This document shows positions 41,481-51,631 of a stretch of 64,000 nucleotides of DNA, one piece after another. Origin of the DNA: Bacteroidota bacterium (GTDB lineage Bacteria > Bacteroidota > Bacteroidia > Chitinophagales > Chitinophagaceae); contig JAEWKC010000018.1 of NCBI GenBank assembly GCA_023386235.1, forward strand, positions 62,001 through 126,000, read 5' to 3'. The stretch's first letter is position 1. The number at the start of each line of letters is the position of its first letter. A program made the position numbers and the translations under genes. The notes under the pieces were generated by a model, which worked only from the letters and a program-made list of their open reading frames with translations, had not been told where the DNA came from and searched no databases.

Positions 41481-43766
41481 TTACAGATTATTTTCTTTAA
41501 TAAATTCTTTTATCATTTTTTTATTTCCTACTAAATATACCAAGTCATCCAGAAGTAATATTGTATCCGAAGAAGGATTAAGTAGTTTTTCTTCGCCGCG
41601 CTCTATTCCTACAACCAAACCATCTGTCTTTTCACGCAATTCTATCTCTCTGATCGTTTTACCAATGAATGGAGCAGTTCTGTTCACCTGAAAATTCATT
41701 AGTGTAAAGTCTTCCAGATCAGGCTGGGTAAATATCTCTTCTGCCTTTTCTTCCAGCTTAAACTTTTTATCTTCAAATTCTTTGATCTGGTCTTCAGTGC
41801 CTATCAATCCTATGTGATCAAAAGGGAATATTCTGGTAGAACCTGTTGGTGCATAAATAATATTAGAGCCACGCTTGATATATGCCACATTGATATCATA
41901 ATTTTCTCTCCAACCTAAGTCCTGTAATTGTTTGCCGATATATTCTCCATATTGCCCAACTTCAAAATCTGTAACATAGGTATCCCAAAATGAATTGATT
42001 TTTGTAGAAGGACGAATCACTTTTTTTTCTTCAGCTATGCGCTTTTCTTTATCTCTAAAATCTCTCTCGTAAAAATTAAACATAAATCTTTTCACAATTA
42101 AATTGTGTAAGTAATCAATTTTAGTAGAAAGAAAATAAATAACCAACAACGCTACCGGAACCAAAAATACAGATATAATAAAGCTTGGATAAAATCTATA
42201 TAAAATAAACTGAAGTATGATGATACCTAAAACTATACGCAACAGATCGATCAATATCAACGGACCTCTGCTGATATAACTGTGCCTCCACAAATCTTTA
42301 TATTCTTTTCTGTTAATCCTTTTAAAAGCGATCGGCCATAGAAATGGTATGCAAACAAGTAATACTAGAGCCACTGTAATACCACGCGAAGTTCTTGTAT
42401 CAGTAAATTGATTATCTAAGAATGGAAGTATTACATTATAGGCTACCAAAACTATAGCAATGATCACCACAAGATTGATAAGAATTGTGCTGAAATATGC
42501 CTTCATCAATTTCTTCCATGCGCCCTCTTGCTGTATGTTTTGAAACTGAAAAGAATATTTTTCAATTCCTCTTAAAAGCCCGGCTGGTGTAATTTTTTCT
42601 ATAAAATAAAACACATGATCCGAGGTCCTAATCATTAAAGGCGTAGTAAACGTAGTGATTGCTGAAACACCCACTGCTACAGGGAAAAGAAAATCACTAG
42701 TAACATTTAATGAAAGGCCTAACGCGGCTACGATAAAGGCAAACTCTCCTATTTGCGCCATACTCATACCCACCTGTACAGATTGACGAAGCGGCTGTCC
42801 GGAGAGCACAGCACCTAACGTAGTAGAAATAAGTTTACCTACAATCACTACAATTGTGATAATTAATATTTGCCATTTGTAGTTATATAATTCCGCAGGA
42901 TTGATCATCATTCCTATCGATACAAAAAACACAGCACCAAATAAATCTTTGGTTGGCTTGGTAATATGTTCTATCCTTTCGGCAAAGGTTGTTTCAGCCA
43001 AAATGGTACCCATTACAAATGCGCCCAATTCAGCAGACAATCCTGCTCTTACAGCCAATACAACCAATAAAAAACAAAGACCTACAGAAATAATCAGTAA
43101 GGTTTCTTCATCAAGCAATTTCTTTGCCTTACGTAGCACCGTTGGCAAAATATAAATCCCTATTAAATAAATTGCTATTAAAAAGAATAGAAGTTTTCCT
43201 ATGGCAAATAAAAGTTCATTTCCATCAAACTGCTGACTTACTGCCATTGTAGAAAGTAAAACCATTAAAATGATCACCACAATATCTTCTACAACCAACA
43301 CACCAAAAACAATACCTGCAAATTTCTGATGTTTTACACCTAACTCGTCAAACGCTTTGAGGATAATGGTTGTAGAGGAGCTCGCCAACATACCGGCAAG
43401 AAAAATACTGTCCATTGTGTTCCATCCCATCCATTGCGCTACAAAAAAACCAAGCGTACAAATAAAGATAATTTCTACCAAAGCCGTTATCGAAGCCGAA
43501 CCTCCTACTTTAATTAGCTTCTTAAAACTAAACTCTAAGCCTAAGCTAAACAATAGAAATATTACACCAATTTCTGCCCAAGTATCTATACTCCCCTCAT
43601 CTACTACAGTAGGAAATAAAGTAAAATAAGGACCTACTAGAAATCCCGCTATAATATAACCGAGTACAAGCGGCTGCTTAATTTTTTTAAATATAATTGA
43701 TACTACTGCTGCCGATATCAGAATAATTGCCAAATCCTGGATCAATGCAGGTAAATGATTCTCCAT
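41481..43766 (-). CDS. CPA2 family monovalent cation:proton antiporter (KefB/C-like) with TrkA-C domain
   Basis: A 761-residue inner-membrane transporter. The first about 385 residues form the Na+/H+-exchanger fold with LFSLGLEFSFKKLIKVGG, AGMLASSSTTIILKAFDELG, and AELGAFVMGTILAET. Four further hydrophobic helices (about 410-540) precede a soluble C-terminus ending in a TrkA-C domain (about 670-755, DLVYLVGNKKMIKEFI), which in relatives binds nucleotides or cations to gate transport. A classic Rossmann TrkA-N domain is not obvious. It exchanges K+ or Na+ for protons; ion specificity is unknown. Confidence 0.88.
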   Translation of the reverse strand: MENHLPALIQDLAIILISAAVVSIIFKKIKQPLVLGYIIAGFLVGPYFTLFPTVVDEGSIDTWAEIGVIFLLFSLGLEFSFKKLIKVGGSASITALVEIIFICTLGFFVAQWMGWNTMDSIFLAGMLASSSTTIILKAFDELGVKHQKFAGIVFGVLVVEDIVVIILMVLLSTMAVSQQFDGNELLFAIGKLLFFLIAIYLIGIYILPTVLRKAKKLLDEETLLIISVGLCFLLVVLAVRAGLSAELGAFVMGTILAETTFAERIEHITKPTKDLFGAVFFVSIGMMINPAELYNYKWQILIITIVVIVGKLISTTLGAVLSGQPLRQSVQVGMSMAQIGEFAFIVAALGLSLNVTSDFLFPVAVGVSAITTFTTPLMIRTSDHVFYFIEKITPAGLLRGIEKYSFQFQNIQQEGAWKKLMKAYFSTILINLVVIIAIVLVAYNVILPFLDNQFTDTRTSRGITVALVLLVCIPFLWPIAFKRINRKEYKDLWRHSYISRGPLILIDLLRIVLGIIILQFILYRFYPSFIISVFLVPVALLVIYFLSTKIDYLHNLIVKRFMFNFYERDFRDKEKRIAEEKKVIRPSTKINSFWDTYVTDFEVGQYGEYIGKQLQDLGWRENYDINVAYIKRGSNIIYAPTGSTRIFPFDHIGLIGTEDQIKEFEDKKFKLEEKAEEIFTQPDLEDFTLMNFQVNRTAPFIGKTIREIELREKTDGLVVGIERGEEKLLNPSSDTILLLDDLVYLVGNKKMIKEFIKENNL

Positions 43767-43801
43767 ATAATTTTAATAAGCGTTTAGTTTCTATTCGATT
43801 T

Positions 43802-45631
43802 TTACAGATTGCTTTCTATTGCTTTCACTTCACCGGTATACAGGCTAACGGGCGAGTCAAACAAAATAGCAATGACCGTAACATTTTTATCAGTTCTTTC
43901 TTTTGGTATATTTATGCTAAGAATACCCGGCGCGGAGTTCCAATACAATTTATCGAAAATTGTAAAATCATTTATGATAGATCCCTCTCCCGCAATGCGT
44001 ATTCTGGCCACATTGTTATTCAACCCTTTAACCAGTACCGGCCCAGTTGGCTGTCCTTCTATAAATAAATAAAGCGTTTGCTTATCGGGTGATAAGGCTG
44101 TAGGCCCGGCAAAATAGCCGTTGGGCAAGCCTGCAATTCCATTACCTAAAACTTCAGCATGTTTTTTCGCCCATTCCCTTACAGTTACATCTTTGATACC
44201 TGTGAGTGACGCATATTTATTTACTTCCAGGCCTTTGTCTGCAAAAGGATTATTGCCGGTGCGTACATCGTGTGCAATTCTCTTAATTTTTTTAAAAGAA
44301 GATTCATTGCCGGATATATACTTATCAAAAGGCACAACGGGCATAATGGTATCGGCAAGTTTGATGGGTTCGTTCAGTTGAACTTTCAGCACTGTTACAT
44401 CTTTATCTGCCTGATCGGCAGGAATATTTATCCAATAATTATTGCCTTCTTTTTGATAGGTAAGTTTTTTGCCGGATCCTACAACGCTGATGCCGCTTAA
44501 CTTTGAGTCAATTCCTTTTAGCCATGCAAGCCCGTTTGGATTTTCTGCGAGGTATAAGTACAACGTTCTTTTATCTTTAGACAATGCTGTTTTTCCTTCA
44601 AAATATTTTTGATCAATACCGCTCCGTGTACCATAGATGGCTTCCGCGTGTTTGCTCGTCCACCTTCCCATATCTTTCAGTATATCTATTTGCTTTTGTG
44701 GAATAGTGCCGTCTTCATCAGGACCAATGTCCAGCAAAAGATTTCCTCCCATTGCAATGCAATCCACTAATGCACGTATAAGCTGGTTAGAAGATTTATA
44801 TTTATTATCAAAAGGCTGATACCCCCATGAATCGTTCATTGTATAGCAAAGTTCCCAGTATTCACTTTCCGGTTTTTGCACCGGTACGCCCTGCTCGGGA
44901 GTGGCATAATCTCCATGATCTTTTAGCCGCGAATTGATGATAATATCTTTATTGTAAGACTGAAGCATATTGCGCGTTTCGCTTGCCTTCCATTCTTCCG
45001 CGCTATGTTCCCAATCACCATCAAACCAATACAAATCGGGGTTGTACTGCGATGATAATTCTCTTAATTGGTTTTGATAATAATTTATAAAAGAATCAAA
45101 CCTTTTGGGTTCTTTGGTATAATCATACCTTTTGATAGTACTTGTAAAAACATCGTAATCGTTATAGCTCCAATCGGGCAAAGAAAAATACAAGCCTGTT
45201 TTAAGTCCTGATTTTTTCAAAGCCGAAATAAAGGGAGTGAGTACATCTCTTTTAGCCGGCGAATGCTTAGGAATAGACAACGCGTTGGGCTGTTTAGTAT
45301 CCCAAAGGCTTACACCTTCGTGATGTTTGGTAGTGATAACGGCATATTTAGCGCCGGCGTTTTTTATTAAATCTACCCATTGCGGAGGTTGATAATTTTT
45401 GGCGGTGATTTTATTTATATGCGCTTTATAATCATCGTAAGGTATATAATTATTAAAAAAGCTCCAGGACTCAGAAATGCCGTTTACCGAATAAATACCC
45501 CAATGTATAAATATGCCCAGCTTGGCATCTTTGAACCAATCCATTTTGGAAGAAGATTGGGCTATGGCAGAAAAAAAGAATAAAGAGCTAATAAAGAGTG
45601 TAGTTATTTTAAAAGATAAATTACGTTTCAT
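43802..45631 (-). CDS. GH29 alpha-L-fucosidase with a duplicated C-terminal unit
   Basis: A 609-residue secreted retaining fucosidase. A signal peptide (ending near SAIAQ) is followed by the TIM barrel with LGIFIHWGIYSV, YAVITTKHHEGVSLWDT and LYWFDGDWEH, where Asp204 is the expected nucleophile. After the barrel, residues 321-424 (GRWTSKHAEAIYGT...) are repeated at 485-598 (REWAKKHAEVLGNG...), with matching TALSxDKxTLYL segments, so the closing helix and the beta-sandwich are duplicated. It lies far from the fucose operon and probably feeds it with free fucose. The acid/base residue is not assigned. Confidence 0.9.
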   Translation of the reverse strand: MKRNLSFKITTLFISSLFFFSAIAQSSSKMDWFKDAKLGIFIHWGIYSVNGISESWSFFNNYIPYDDYKAHINKITAKNYQPPQWVDLIKNAGAKYAVITTKHHEGVSLWDTKQPNALSIPKHSPAKRDVLTPFISALKKSGLKTGLYFSLPDWSYNDYDVFTSTIKRYDYTKEPKRFDSFINYYQNQLRELSSQYNPDLYWFDGDWEHSAEEWKASETRNMLQSYNKDIIINSRLKDHGDYATPEQGVPVQKPESEYWELCYTMNDSWGYQPFDNKYKSSNQLIRALVDCIAMGGNLLLDIGPDEDGTIPQKQIDILKDMGRWTSKHAEAIYGTRSGIDQKYFEGKTALSKDKRTLYLYLAENPNGLAWLKGIDSKLSGISVVGSGKKLTYQKEGNNYWINIPADQADKDVTVLKVQLNEPIKLADTIMPVVPFDKYISGNESSFKKIKRIAHDVRTGNNPFADKGLEVNKYASLTGIKDVTVREWAKKHAEVLGNGIAGLPNGYFAGPTALSPDKQTLYLFIEGQPTGPVLVKGLNNNVARIRIAGEGSIINDFTIFDKLYWNSAPGILSINIPKERTDKNVTVIAILFDSPVSLYTGEVKAIESNL

Positions 45632-45705
45632 ATCGGATATTTAATACGTTTGAAAGATAAGCATAAATGTATTTTATGCAAAGAATATTTAACGTAAATT
45701 GAAGA

Positions 45706-47643
45706 TTATTTTACTATGACCGCTCCTATTTTCTTAACCAAATCTTTCTCCGTTTCTTTTAGTGCCTGGTGTATATGCAGGTTTTTCATTATTTTTTCGA
45801 AATCCGTTTCACTTTCCAGTTCTTTCTCTACATCGTCAAGCATATTTTTTATTTTTCTGAGCTTATAATAAAGCAGGCTCATGTGCACATCGTGTTGTAT
45901 TTCCTGCATTTCGTCTTCCTCCGTTGTAGCTGTTTTTCTATTAGACATTTCCTCCCATCGATCACTCACTTCGTAAGGAAAGAGCGTAATATCTACGATG
46001 ATCTCAGCTATTGTAGTATCTTCTGCATACATCATATTTTTAGCATCGGGAAGCTGCCCCTTGTAATACAAGTCGATATAGGCATTGTATACTTTCATAT
46101 ACTTTTCATTGTGCAACGGATAATATTCTATTTCTGAAAAAATATAATCGGCTACGGTACTGTTTTCGTTCCATGATTTCAAACCGTACTCCAGCAGAAT
46201 ACGTAAAAGATTTTTTTCCTGGGCGGTATCATCTACTTTAAAATAGTCTGACGCGCTTTGCAGATCAGCCTGCTCTTGCAATTTTTTTTGCTCGTCAAAC
46301 GCTGCCTTCTTTTGTACGTTGCCAATCTTTTCGCGAGTGTACTTATTAACCAGGTTGGTAAGTCCATGCTCATCAATCTTCATTATAGCAGCGCAACGTT
46401 TAATATACTCCTGCTGCTTGGTAAAATCCTCTGCCTTATTGATTTTGCTCAGCGTTTCGGCAATTTTGTTTACGGCATCATTCTTTTTTTGAATATCATT
46501 TCCTGCTTCGTTCAGTAAAATATCCAGCTGAAAAAAGATGAAATCTTTTTTATGTTCATCTACAAATTCCTTAAAATTCTTCTCACCTACTTTGCGTACA
46601 TAGCTATCCGGATCTTCGCCATCCGGGATCATTACCAAACGCACATTCATAGCTTCTTCCAAAGCCATATCCAATCCGCGCAAAGCGGCTTTAACACCTG
46701 CGGCATCTCCATCATAAATAATGGTAATATTGTTGGTATACTTTTTTATTAATCGCAGTTGCTCTATCGTAAGCGATGTGCCGCCACTGGCAACAACATT
46801 TTCTACACCCGCCTGCGCCAGGCTGATTACATCTGTATAACCTTCTACAAGCAGGCATTCATCGCTCTTATCAATAGCATGACGGGCAAAATAAGTGCCG
46901 TATAAAATTTTGCTTTTTACATAGATTTCGTTCTCGGGTGTATTGATATATTTAGGGCCATGGTCACTTTTGCCAATGACCCGGGCACCAAAGCCAATCA
47001 CTTTGCCACTGATATTATGAACAGGAAAAATAATTCTTCCGCGATAGTTATCTCTTAAAGAATCGTTGTTTTGGTTTTTTGCCGTAAGCCCTGACTTAAT
47101 GAGCAGGTCAGGATTGTATTGTGCCTGAACGGCTGCCTGCGTAAAAGCATCATAGCCATTAGGATTGTAACCCACCTGGAATTTTTCTAAAGTAGATTTA
47201 TTAAAACCTCTTTCATCCAAATAACTCAATGCTATGTTTTGCCCTTCATCAGTATTCCACAACTGTTCGGCAAAGTATTTGGCAGCAAAACTGTTAATAA
47301 TATATAAGCTGTCAGCTACCAACAATTGCTGCCTTACCTCATCGCTAACTTCGGCTTCTTCTATTTGTATATTGTAGCGTTGAGCCAACCAGCGCAATGC
47401 TTCCACATAACTGTATTTCTCATGTTCCATGAGAAATGTGATGGCATTGCCGCTTTTGCCGCAGCCAAAGCATTTATAAATTTCTTTGCTAGGAGATACA
47501 GTAAAGGAGGGTGTTTTCTCTCCGTGAAAAGGACACAGGCCCAGGTAGTTTGTACCTCTTCTTTTAAGCTTTACAAACTCTCCTACCACATCTACCACAT
47601 CTATGCGGCTTTTGATCTGTTCTATGGTTGACGGTGTAATCAA
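45706..47643 (-). CDS. dnaG: DNA primase
   Basis: A 645-residue primase that makes RNA primers at the replication fork. The N-terminal zinc site uses Cys37, His40, Cys58 and Cys61 (CPFHGEKTPSF, CFGCGKSGN). The catalytic core and TOPRIM fold follow: FGARVIG, CLLVEGYTDVISLAQAG, ASGGTSLT, IIYDGDAAG and PDGEDPDSY, with the acidic metal-binding residues kept. The C-terminal helical part, which contacts the helicase, is divergent. It is the last gene of a minus-strand run with aroK and the DUF423 gene, seven bases after the latter. Confidence 0.96.
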   Translation of the reverse strand: MITPSTIEQIKSRIDVVDVVGEFVKLKRRGTNYLGLCPFHGEKTPSFTVSPSKEIYKCFGCGKSGNAITFLMEHEKYSYVEALRWLAQRYNIQIEEAEVSDEVRQQLLVADSLYIINSFAAKYFAEQLWNTDEGQNIALSYLDERGFNKSTLEKFQVGYNPNGYDAFTQAAVQAQYNPDLLIKSGLTAKNQNNDSLRDNYRGRIIFPVHNISGKVIGFGARVIGKSDHGPKYINTPENEIYVKSKILYGTYFARHAIDKSDECLLVEGYTDVISLAQAGVENVVASGGTSLTIEQLRLIKKYTNNITIIYDGDAAGVKAALRGLDMALEEAMNVRLVMIPDGEDPDSYVRKVGEKNFKEFVDEHKKDFIFFQLDILLNEAGNDIQKKNDAVNKIAETLSKINKAEDFTKQQEYIKRCAAIMKIDEHGLTNLVNKYTREKIGNVQKKAAFDEQKKLQEQADLQSASDYFKVDDTAQEKNLLRILLEYGLKSWNENSTVADYIFSEIEYYPLHNEKYMKVYNAYIDLYYKGQLPDAKNMMYAEDTTIAEIIVDITLFPYEVSDRWEEMSNRKTATTEEDEMQEIQHDVHMSLLYYKLRKIKNMLDDVEKELESETDFEKIMKNLHIHQALKETEKDLVKKIGAVIVK

Positions 47644-47650
47644 AAAAAAA

Positions 47651-48043
47651 TTATTTGATCTTTAATACGCTGAAAGCCAACAACAGCCAACCTGCTATAA
47701 AACTGAGTCCGCCAATAGGTGTAATAGCGCCGATCCATCGCATAGAAGTATTAGCGCTAATGCCAAAATAAGTAAGCATATACAAAGAGCCGCTAAACAA
47801 CACCATACCCACTATAAACAAGATGCCCGACCAATACACCATATTGCTGGTGGTATAATAAGCCATAATACCTGCCAAGGCCAAAGCAAATACATGATAA
47901 AACTGGTAGCGTACTGCTGTTTCAAAAGTTTGCAACTGCTCCGGTGCAGCAATTTTTTTAAGCCCGTGCGCGCCAAACGCGCCCAAACCCACAGCCAAAG
48001 CACCCAGAATAAATGCTGTGATAAGAAATGTTTTATTTACCAT
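47651..48043 (-). CDS. DUF423 family membrane protein
   Basis: A 130-residue inner-membrane protein with four hydrophobic helices. LGALAVGLGAFGAHGLKK at the N-terminus, TAVRYQFYHVFALALAG and the late GGLSFIAGW are diagnostic of DUF423 (YgdD/TMEM256-like), a family of unknown function. Starts at 48052 or 48043 are possible; both overlap the end of aroK, so the genes are coupled. It lies between shikimate kinase and primase. Confidence 0.88.
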   Translation of the reverse strand: MVNKTFLITAFILGALAVGLGAFGAHGLKKIAAPEQLQTFETAVRYQFYHVFALALAGIMAYYTTSNMVYWSGILFIVGMVLFSGSLYMLTYFGISANTSMRWIGAITPIGGLSFIAGWLLLAFSVLKIK

Positions 48044-48545
48044 AATTTTCATTGATTACTTCCATAAATTTTTTTGTAGAGATTTCTTTGCCCGTAAAAA
48101 TATACTTTGCCTGCGAATAATACGGTTCTCTTTCGGTCATTTTTTTATCAAGATATATACTCAATGCTACATCATCCAGATCTTTTAATAAAGGACGATG
48201 CGCCTTAGCCTGCTTTAATCTGCCATAAAGTATTTTCGGCAATTCGTTGAGCCAGATAGTAATTCCATTTTGGTTCATCCAATGCATATTTTCGTAAAAA
48301 CAAGGTACACCGCCGCCTGTAGCCAAAATAAAATTGTCTTTACCGGCAAATGAACGCAGCAAATCCGCCTCTTTTTTTCTAAAATAATCTTCTCCTTTCT
48401 GATTGAATATTTCCGTTATACTCATTCCTTCCTCTTCAATTATCCTGTCATCCAGATCATACGCATCGGCATTGATGACTTTAGACCACTTACCGGCGTA
48501 AAGCGTTTTACCGGCGCCCATCATTCCTATTAAAAATATTTTCAC
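48033..48545 (-). CDS. aroK: Shikimate kinase
   Basis: A 170-residue P-loop kinase that phosphorylates shikimate at the 3-hydroxyl in aromatic amino acid synthesis. FLIGMMGAGKTLYA is the Walker A loop, DLDDRI binds shikimate and Mg2+, YFRKKEADLL carries a shikimate-binding Arg, ATGGGVP is the family signature and AKAHRPLL is the lid arginine region. Length is normal. Its end overlaps the start of the DUF423 gene. Confidence 0.93.
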   Translation of the reverse strand: MKIFLIGMMGAGKTLYAGKWSKVINADAYDLDDRIIEEEGMSITEIFNQKGEDYFRKKEADLLRSFAGKDNFILATGGGVPCFYENMHWMNQNGITIWLNELPKILYGRLKQAKAHRPLLKDLDDVALSIYLDKKMTEREPYYSQAKYIFTGKEISTKKFMEVINENYGK

Positions 48546-48618
48546 TTTTTATGCTTTAAAGAGTATGTCTGCGAATATAAACATTCAGATACACAGCAAA
48601 AAATTATAGTTTTTACAA

Positions 48619-50502
48619 TCAGCCTGATTGTATTTTTCCATCCTTTGATAAGATTATTTTCTTCTCTGCAATAAGAAAATCGATACATTGCCACAGATAA
48701 GTCTTATCAAATTTTTTAAAATGCATTTCCAATTCAGTGGTTGACAGGTTGTTGTCTTTTATTACTGTCATTATTTCTGCACTTATATGTTCAAAATTTT
48801 TTGGTGTAAGCGATTGCTTTTTTTTGTTTATGCAATTGTCGCACACTCCGCAATTTTTTGCTTGCTTATCGCCGAAATACCTTGAAATATAAGCGCTGCG
48901 GCAGGTTTTATTTAATTGTGCATAATTGATCATCACTGTAAGTCTTTCCTCGAAACTTTTTCTTTTCTGCTCATAAGCCGCATGATCAAAAAACATGTAT
49001 TTAGGAATAGCCCTGTTTAGCAGAAAGTATATTTGCGGTATATCTGTTCGTGGTGTATAATGAATGATTCGCTGCTGATGCAGACTCACAAGTTGTTTCT
49101 TAATTACTTCTTCAGATACATGCAGTTTTTGAGCAAGCCTGACTTCGTTTACAGCTACATCTTTTGAAAAAATACCTTCGTATGTTCTTAGCAATACTTT
49201 TATTATTGGCTCCAATGCTTCATTGGCATCCTCAAAAGCTTCTACATTGTCTCTATCGGTCGTAAACTGTACTTTTGAAGAAAGAAAAACACTTTCATTA
49301 TACTGAATATGTCCTTGCTGCTCTATAGCTTTAACAGCGTACATGGCAGGCAATGCTTCCAGTTTAAAATTATCAACAAAAATATTAAAATTAAAATCGA
49401 ACGATTCTCCCTGCCCCACGCCATCGGGCAACTGTAAAAAATCGGCTATGTAACCATATACTTTTTTGATATACTCAAATGAAGGGTAACGAATACCAGG
49501 CAAAGCTTTCAGATCCTGCAAATCTTTTTCATTGCACAATAGCACGGCATAAGATTTTTCTCCGTCACGCCCGGCCCTTCCCGCTTCCTGATAATAATTT
49601 TCTAAACAGTCAGGTATATCGTAATGTGCTACTACTCTTACATTTGGTTTATCTATACCCATCCCGAACGCATTGGTGCAAACCATTATCAGCACTTCTT
49701 CTTTCATCCATTTTTCCTGCTTTTGCGTACGCTGTTCTGCAGAAAGTCCTGCATGATAATAATCCGTATTGAAACCCTGCATACGTAAAAAGGCTGCGAC
49801 ATCCTGCGTAAGCCGGCGGCTTTTACAATAAACGATGGCAGAACCCGGAACGTTTTTAAAAACTCTGGTAAGCTTTGCCATCTTATTTTCTACCTTAAAT
49901 ACACTGTATGAAAGATTGGGTCTTTCAAAAGGACGACTAAAGATATCATATTTACGGAAATACAATTTTTCAATAATATCTTTTTGCACTTTTTGGGTTG
50001 CGGAAGCGGTAAGCGCTATTACCGGCGCGGCTTTACAATGCAAGCGCAACTGAGCTATACGTAAATAAGACGGCCTGAAATCGTAGCCCCATTGCGATAT
50101 ACAATGCGCTTCGTCTACCGCTATCAAGCTTACCTGCGCCGATGCTATAAATTCCTGGAACCCAGGCGTATCAATCCTTTCAGGAGAAATGTATAAGAAT
50201 TTAACTTTACCTTCCACAGTATCATCAAGTATGTTCGCTATCTCTTCCCTGGTTAAAGCGGAATGAATAGCTTCGGCAGTAATTCCTTTTTGCTGTAAGT
50301 GCTCTATCTGATCTTTCATTAAAGCGATCAATGGTGATACTACTATACAAACGCCTTGCATCAACAATGCAGGCACCTGAAAACAAACAGACTTGCCCCC
50401 GCCGGTAGGCAATAATGCAAGCACATCTTTCCCTTCCAGCACAGCTTCTATAATTTCGGACTGCGTTTTACGGAAAGACTGGTGTCCCCAGTATTGTTGC
50501 AA
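48619..50502 (-). CDS. RecQ-family ATP-dependent DNA helicase
   Basis: A 627-residue 3'-5' helicase. LLPTGGGKSVCFQVPAL (Walker A), AVDEAHCISQWGYDFRP (DEAH box), ALTASAT, and QEAGRAGRDG are the helicase motifs; a zinc-binding RQC-type region contains CRSAYISRYFG and CGVCDNC, and no HRDC domain follows. The TTG at 50502 gives LQQYWGHQSFR, yet twelve further in-frame codons upstream read SQNLISSPLNI, a segment normal for RecQ, with no ATG, GTG or TTG before a TAA. The true start is therefore unclear and may be a non-standard codon. Confidence 0.9.
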   Translation of the reverse strand: MQQYWGHQSFRKTQSEIIEAVLEGKDVLALLPTGGGKSVCFQVPALLMQGVCIVVSPLIALMKDQIEHLQQKGITAEAIHSALTREEIANILDDTVEGKVKFLYISPERIDTPGFQEFIASAQVSLIAVDEAHCISQWGYDFRPSYLRIAQLRLHCKAAPVIALTASATQKVQKDIIEKLYFRKYDIFSRPFERPNLSYSVFKVENKMAKLTRVFKNVPGSAIVYCKSRRLTQDVAAFLRMQGFNTDYYHAGLSAEQRTQKQEKWMKEEVLIMVCTNAFGMGIDKPNVRVVAHYDIPDCLENYYQEAGRAGRDGEKSYAVLLCNEKDLQDLKALPGIRYPSFEYIKKVYGYIADFLQLPDGVGQGESFDFNFNIFVDNFKLEALPAMYAVKAIEQQGHIQYNESVFLSSKVQFTTDRDNVEAFEDANEALEPIIKVLLRTYEGIFSKDVAVNEVRLAQKLHVSEEVIKKQLVSLHQQRIIHYTPRTDIPQIYFLLNRAIPKYMFFDHAAYEQKRKSFEERLTVMINYAQLNKTCRSAYISRYFGDKQAKNCGVCDNCINKKKQSLTPKNFEHISAEIMTVIKDNNLSTTELEMHFKKFDKTYLWQCIDFLIAEKKIILSKDGKIQSG

Positions 50503-50615
50503 TATGTTGAGTGGTGATGAGATAAGATTTTGACTTTAAGTAGAATAACAACAAATTTACGGTTAAAATAAAAAAAACCGATTTAACTAAATCACATAAC
50601 CATTATTTCGCTCCA

Positions 50616-51623
50616 TCAATAATGCTGCTCATTCGCCATTTTCCAAACATTTAGAAAAGCGGCTTTCGTTATTTCCAGAAGTTTGTTCCAGTTAATTTTA
50701 GAAGGCTCATCTGAAGGCTGATGATAATCGGGATGCGCATCGGTATGATACCATAAAATAGGAATCCCGGCCTGGGCAAAAGAGCCGTTGTCGCTGCCTC
50801 CTACAGGATTATCCCAGGCACGGTAATCGGGCTGTAGATCAAGCCTGTATTGCCGTATATCATTCTTTAGCCATTGCTCAAAGGCTTTGTTTGCCGCCGT
50901 ATAAAAAAATACTACATGCTTAGGTTTGGCTTCATCATTATTTCTGCCTATCATATCAAAATTGAGATAGCTTTTTACATTCTTGATCGGAGAAAATGAG
51001 GAAACAAAATACTTTGAACCTAACAACCCTTTTTCTTCCCCATCCCAAAAAGCAAATATTATATTTCTCTCAGGTTGTACACCGGCAGCCTTAAACGCAC
51101 GCGCGATCTGCAATACAGCCGATACGCCCGAAGCATTATCATCTGCGCCATTAAAAACAGAATCGCCTACCCACAAGGCATCTGTGCCAATATGATCGAA
51201 ATGTGCACCAACCACTACATATTCATTTTTATTTTTACCCGGTAGTACGCCTAATACATTTTGCAAAGACAGTTTCCTGTATTGTCCTTTTGATTGAATA
51301 GCCACAACCGAATCAGGATGCGACTGCCACCTGGAAAGCCTCTTTAGCTCCGCTGCCTGTACTGCGTGAAAAGGCTGAAAATAAGAAGCCTGTAAAGGCT
51401 CAACACCCATTTGCTGCAATTGCGCGGCAAGATAATTTGCGGCTATTTTTCCTGTATGCGAACCCGCATCTCGGCCTAACATTTCATCAGAGGCTAAAAA
51501 ACCAATAAACGATTTTGCCGATTGAATATTTATGCTCTGCAACCCTTTATCCACAGGCTTTTGAGCAGACAAAAAATTTAGAACGAATACATGAAGAATT
51601 AAAAATAAAGTTAGTTTATACAT
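50616..51623 (-). CDS. Secreted M28 family zinc aminopeptidase
   Basis: A 335-residue exported metallopeptidase. A signal peptide (ending near NFLSAQ) precedes a PA-like-free M28 core: VVGAHFDHIG gives the first zinc His, NGADDNASGVSA the bridging Asp, FWDGEEKGLLGSK the catalytic Glu pair, NFDMIGRN a zinc Asp and WYHTDAHPDYHQPSD the last zinc His. Members remove N-terminal amino acids from peptides in the periplasm. It follows the exonuclease gene by eight bases on the same strand. Confidence 0.9.
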   Translation of the reverse strand: MYKLTLFLILHVFVLNFLSAQKPVDKGLQSINIQSAKSFIGFLASDEMLGRDAGSHTGKIAANYLAAQLQQMGVEPLQASYFQPFHAVQAAELKRLSRWQSHPDSVVAIQSKGQYRKLSLQNVLGVLPGKNKNEYVVVGAHFDHIGTDALWVGDSVFNGADDNASGVSAVLQIARAFKAAGVQPERNIIFAFWDGEEKGLLGSKYFVSSFSPIKNVKSYLNFDMIGRNNDEAKPKHVVFFYTAANKAFEQWLKNDIRQYRLDLQPDYRAWDNPVGGSDNGSFAQAGIPILWYHTDAHPDYHQPSDEPSKINWNKLLEITKAAFLNVWKMANEQHY

Positions 51624-51631
51624 TAGAAATA

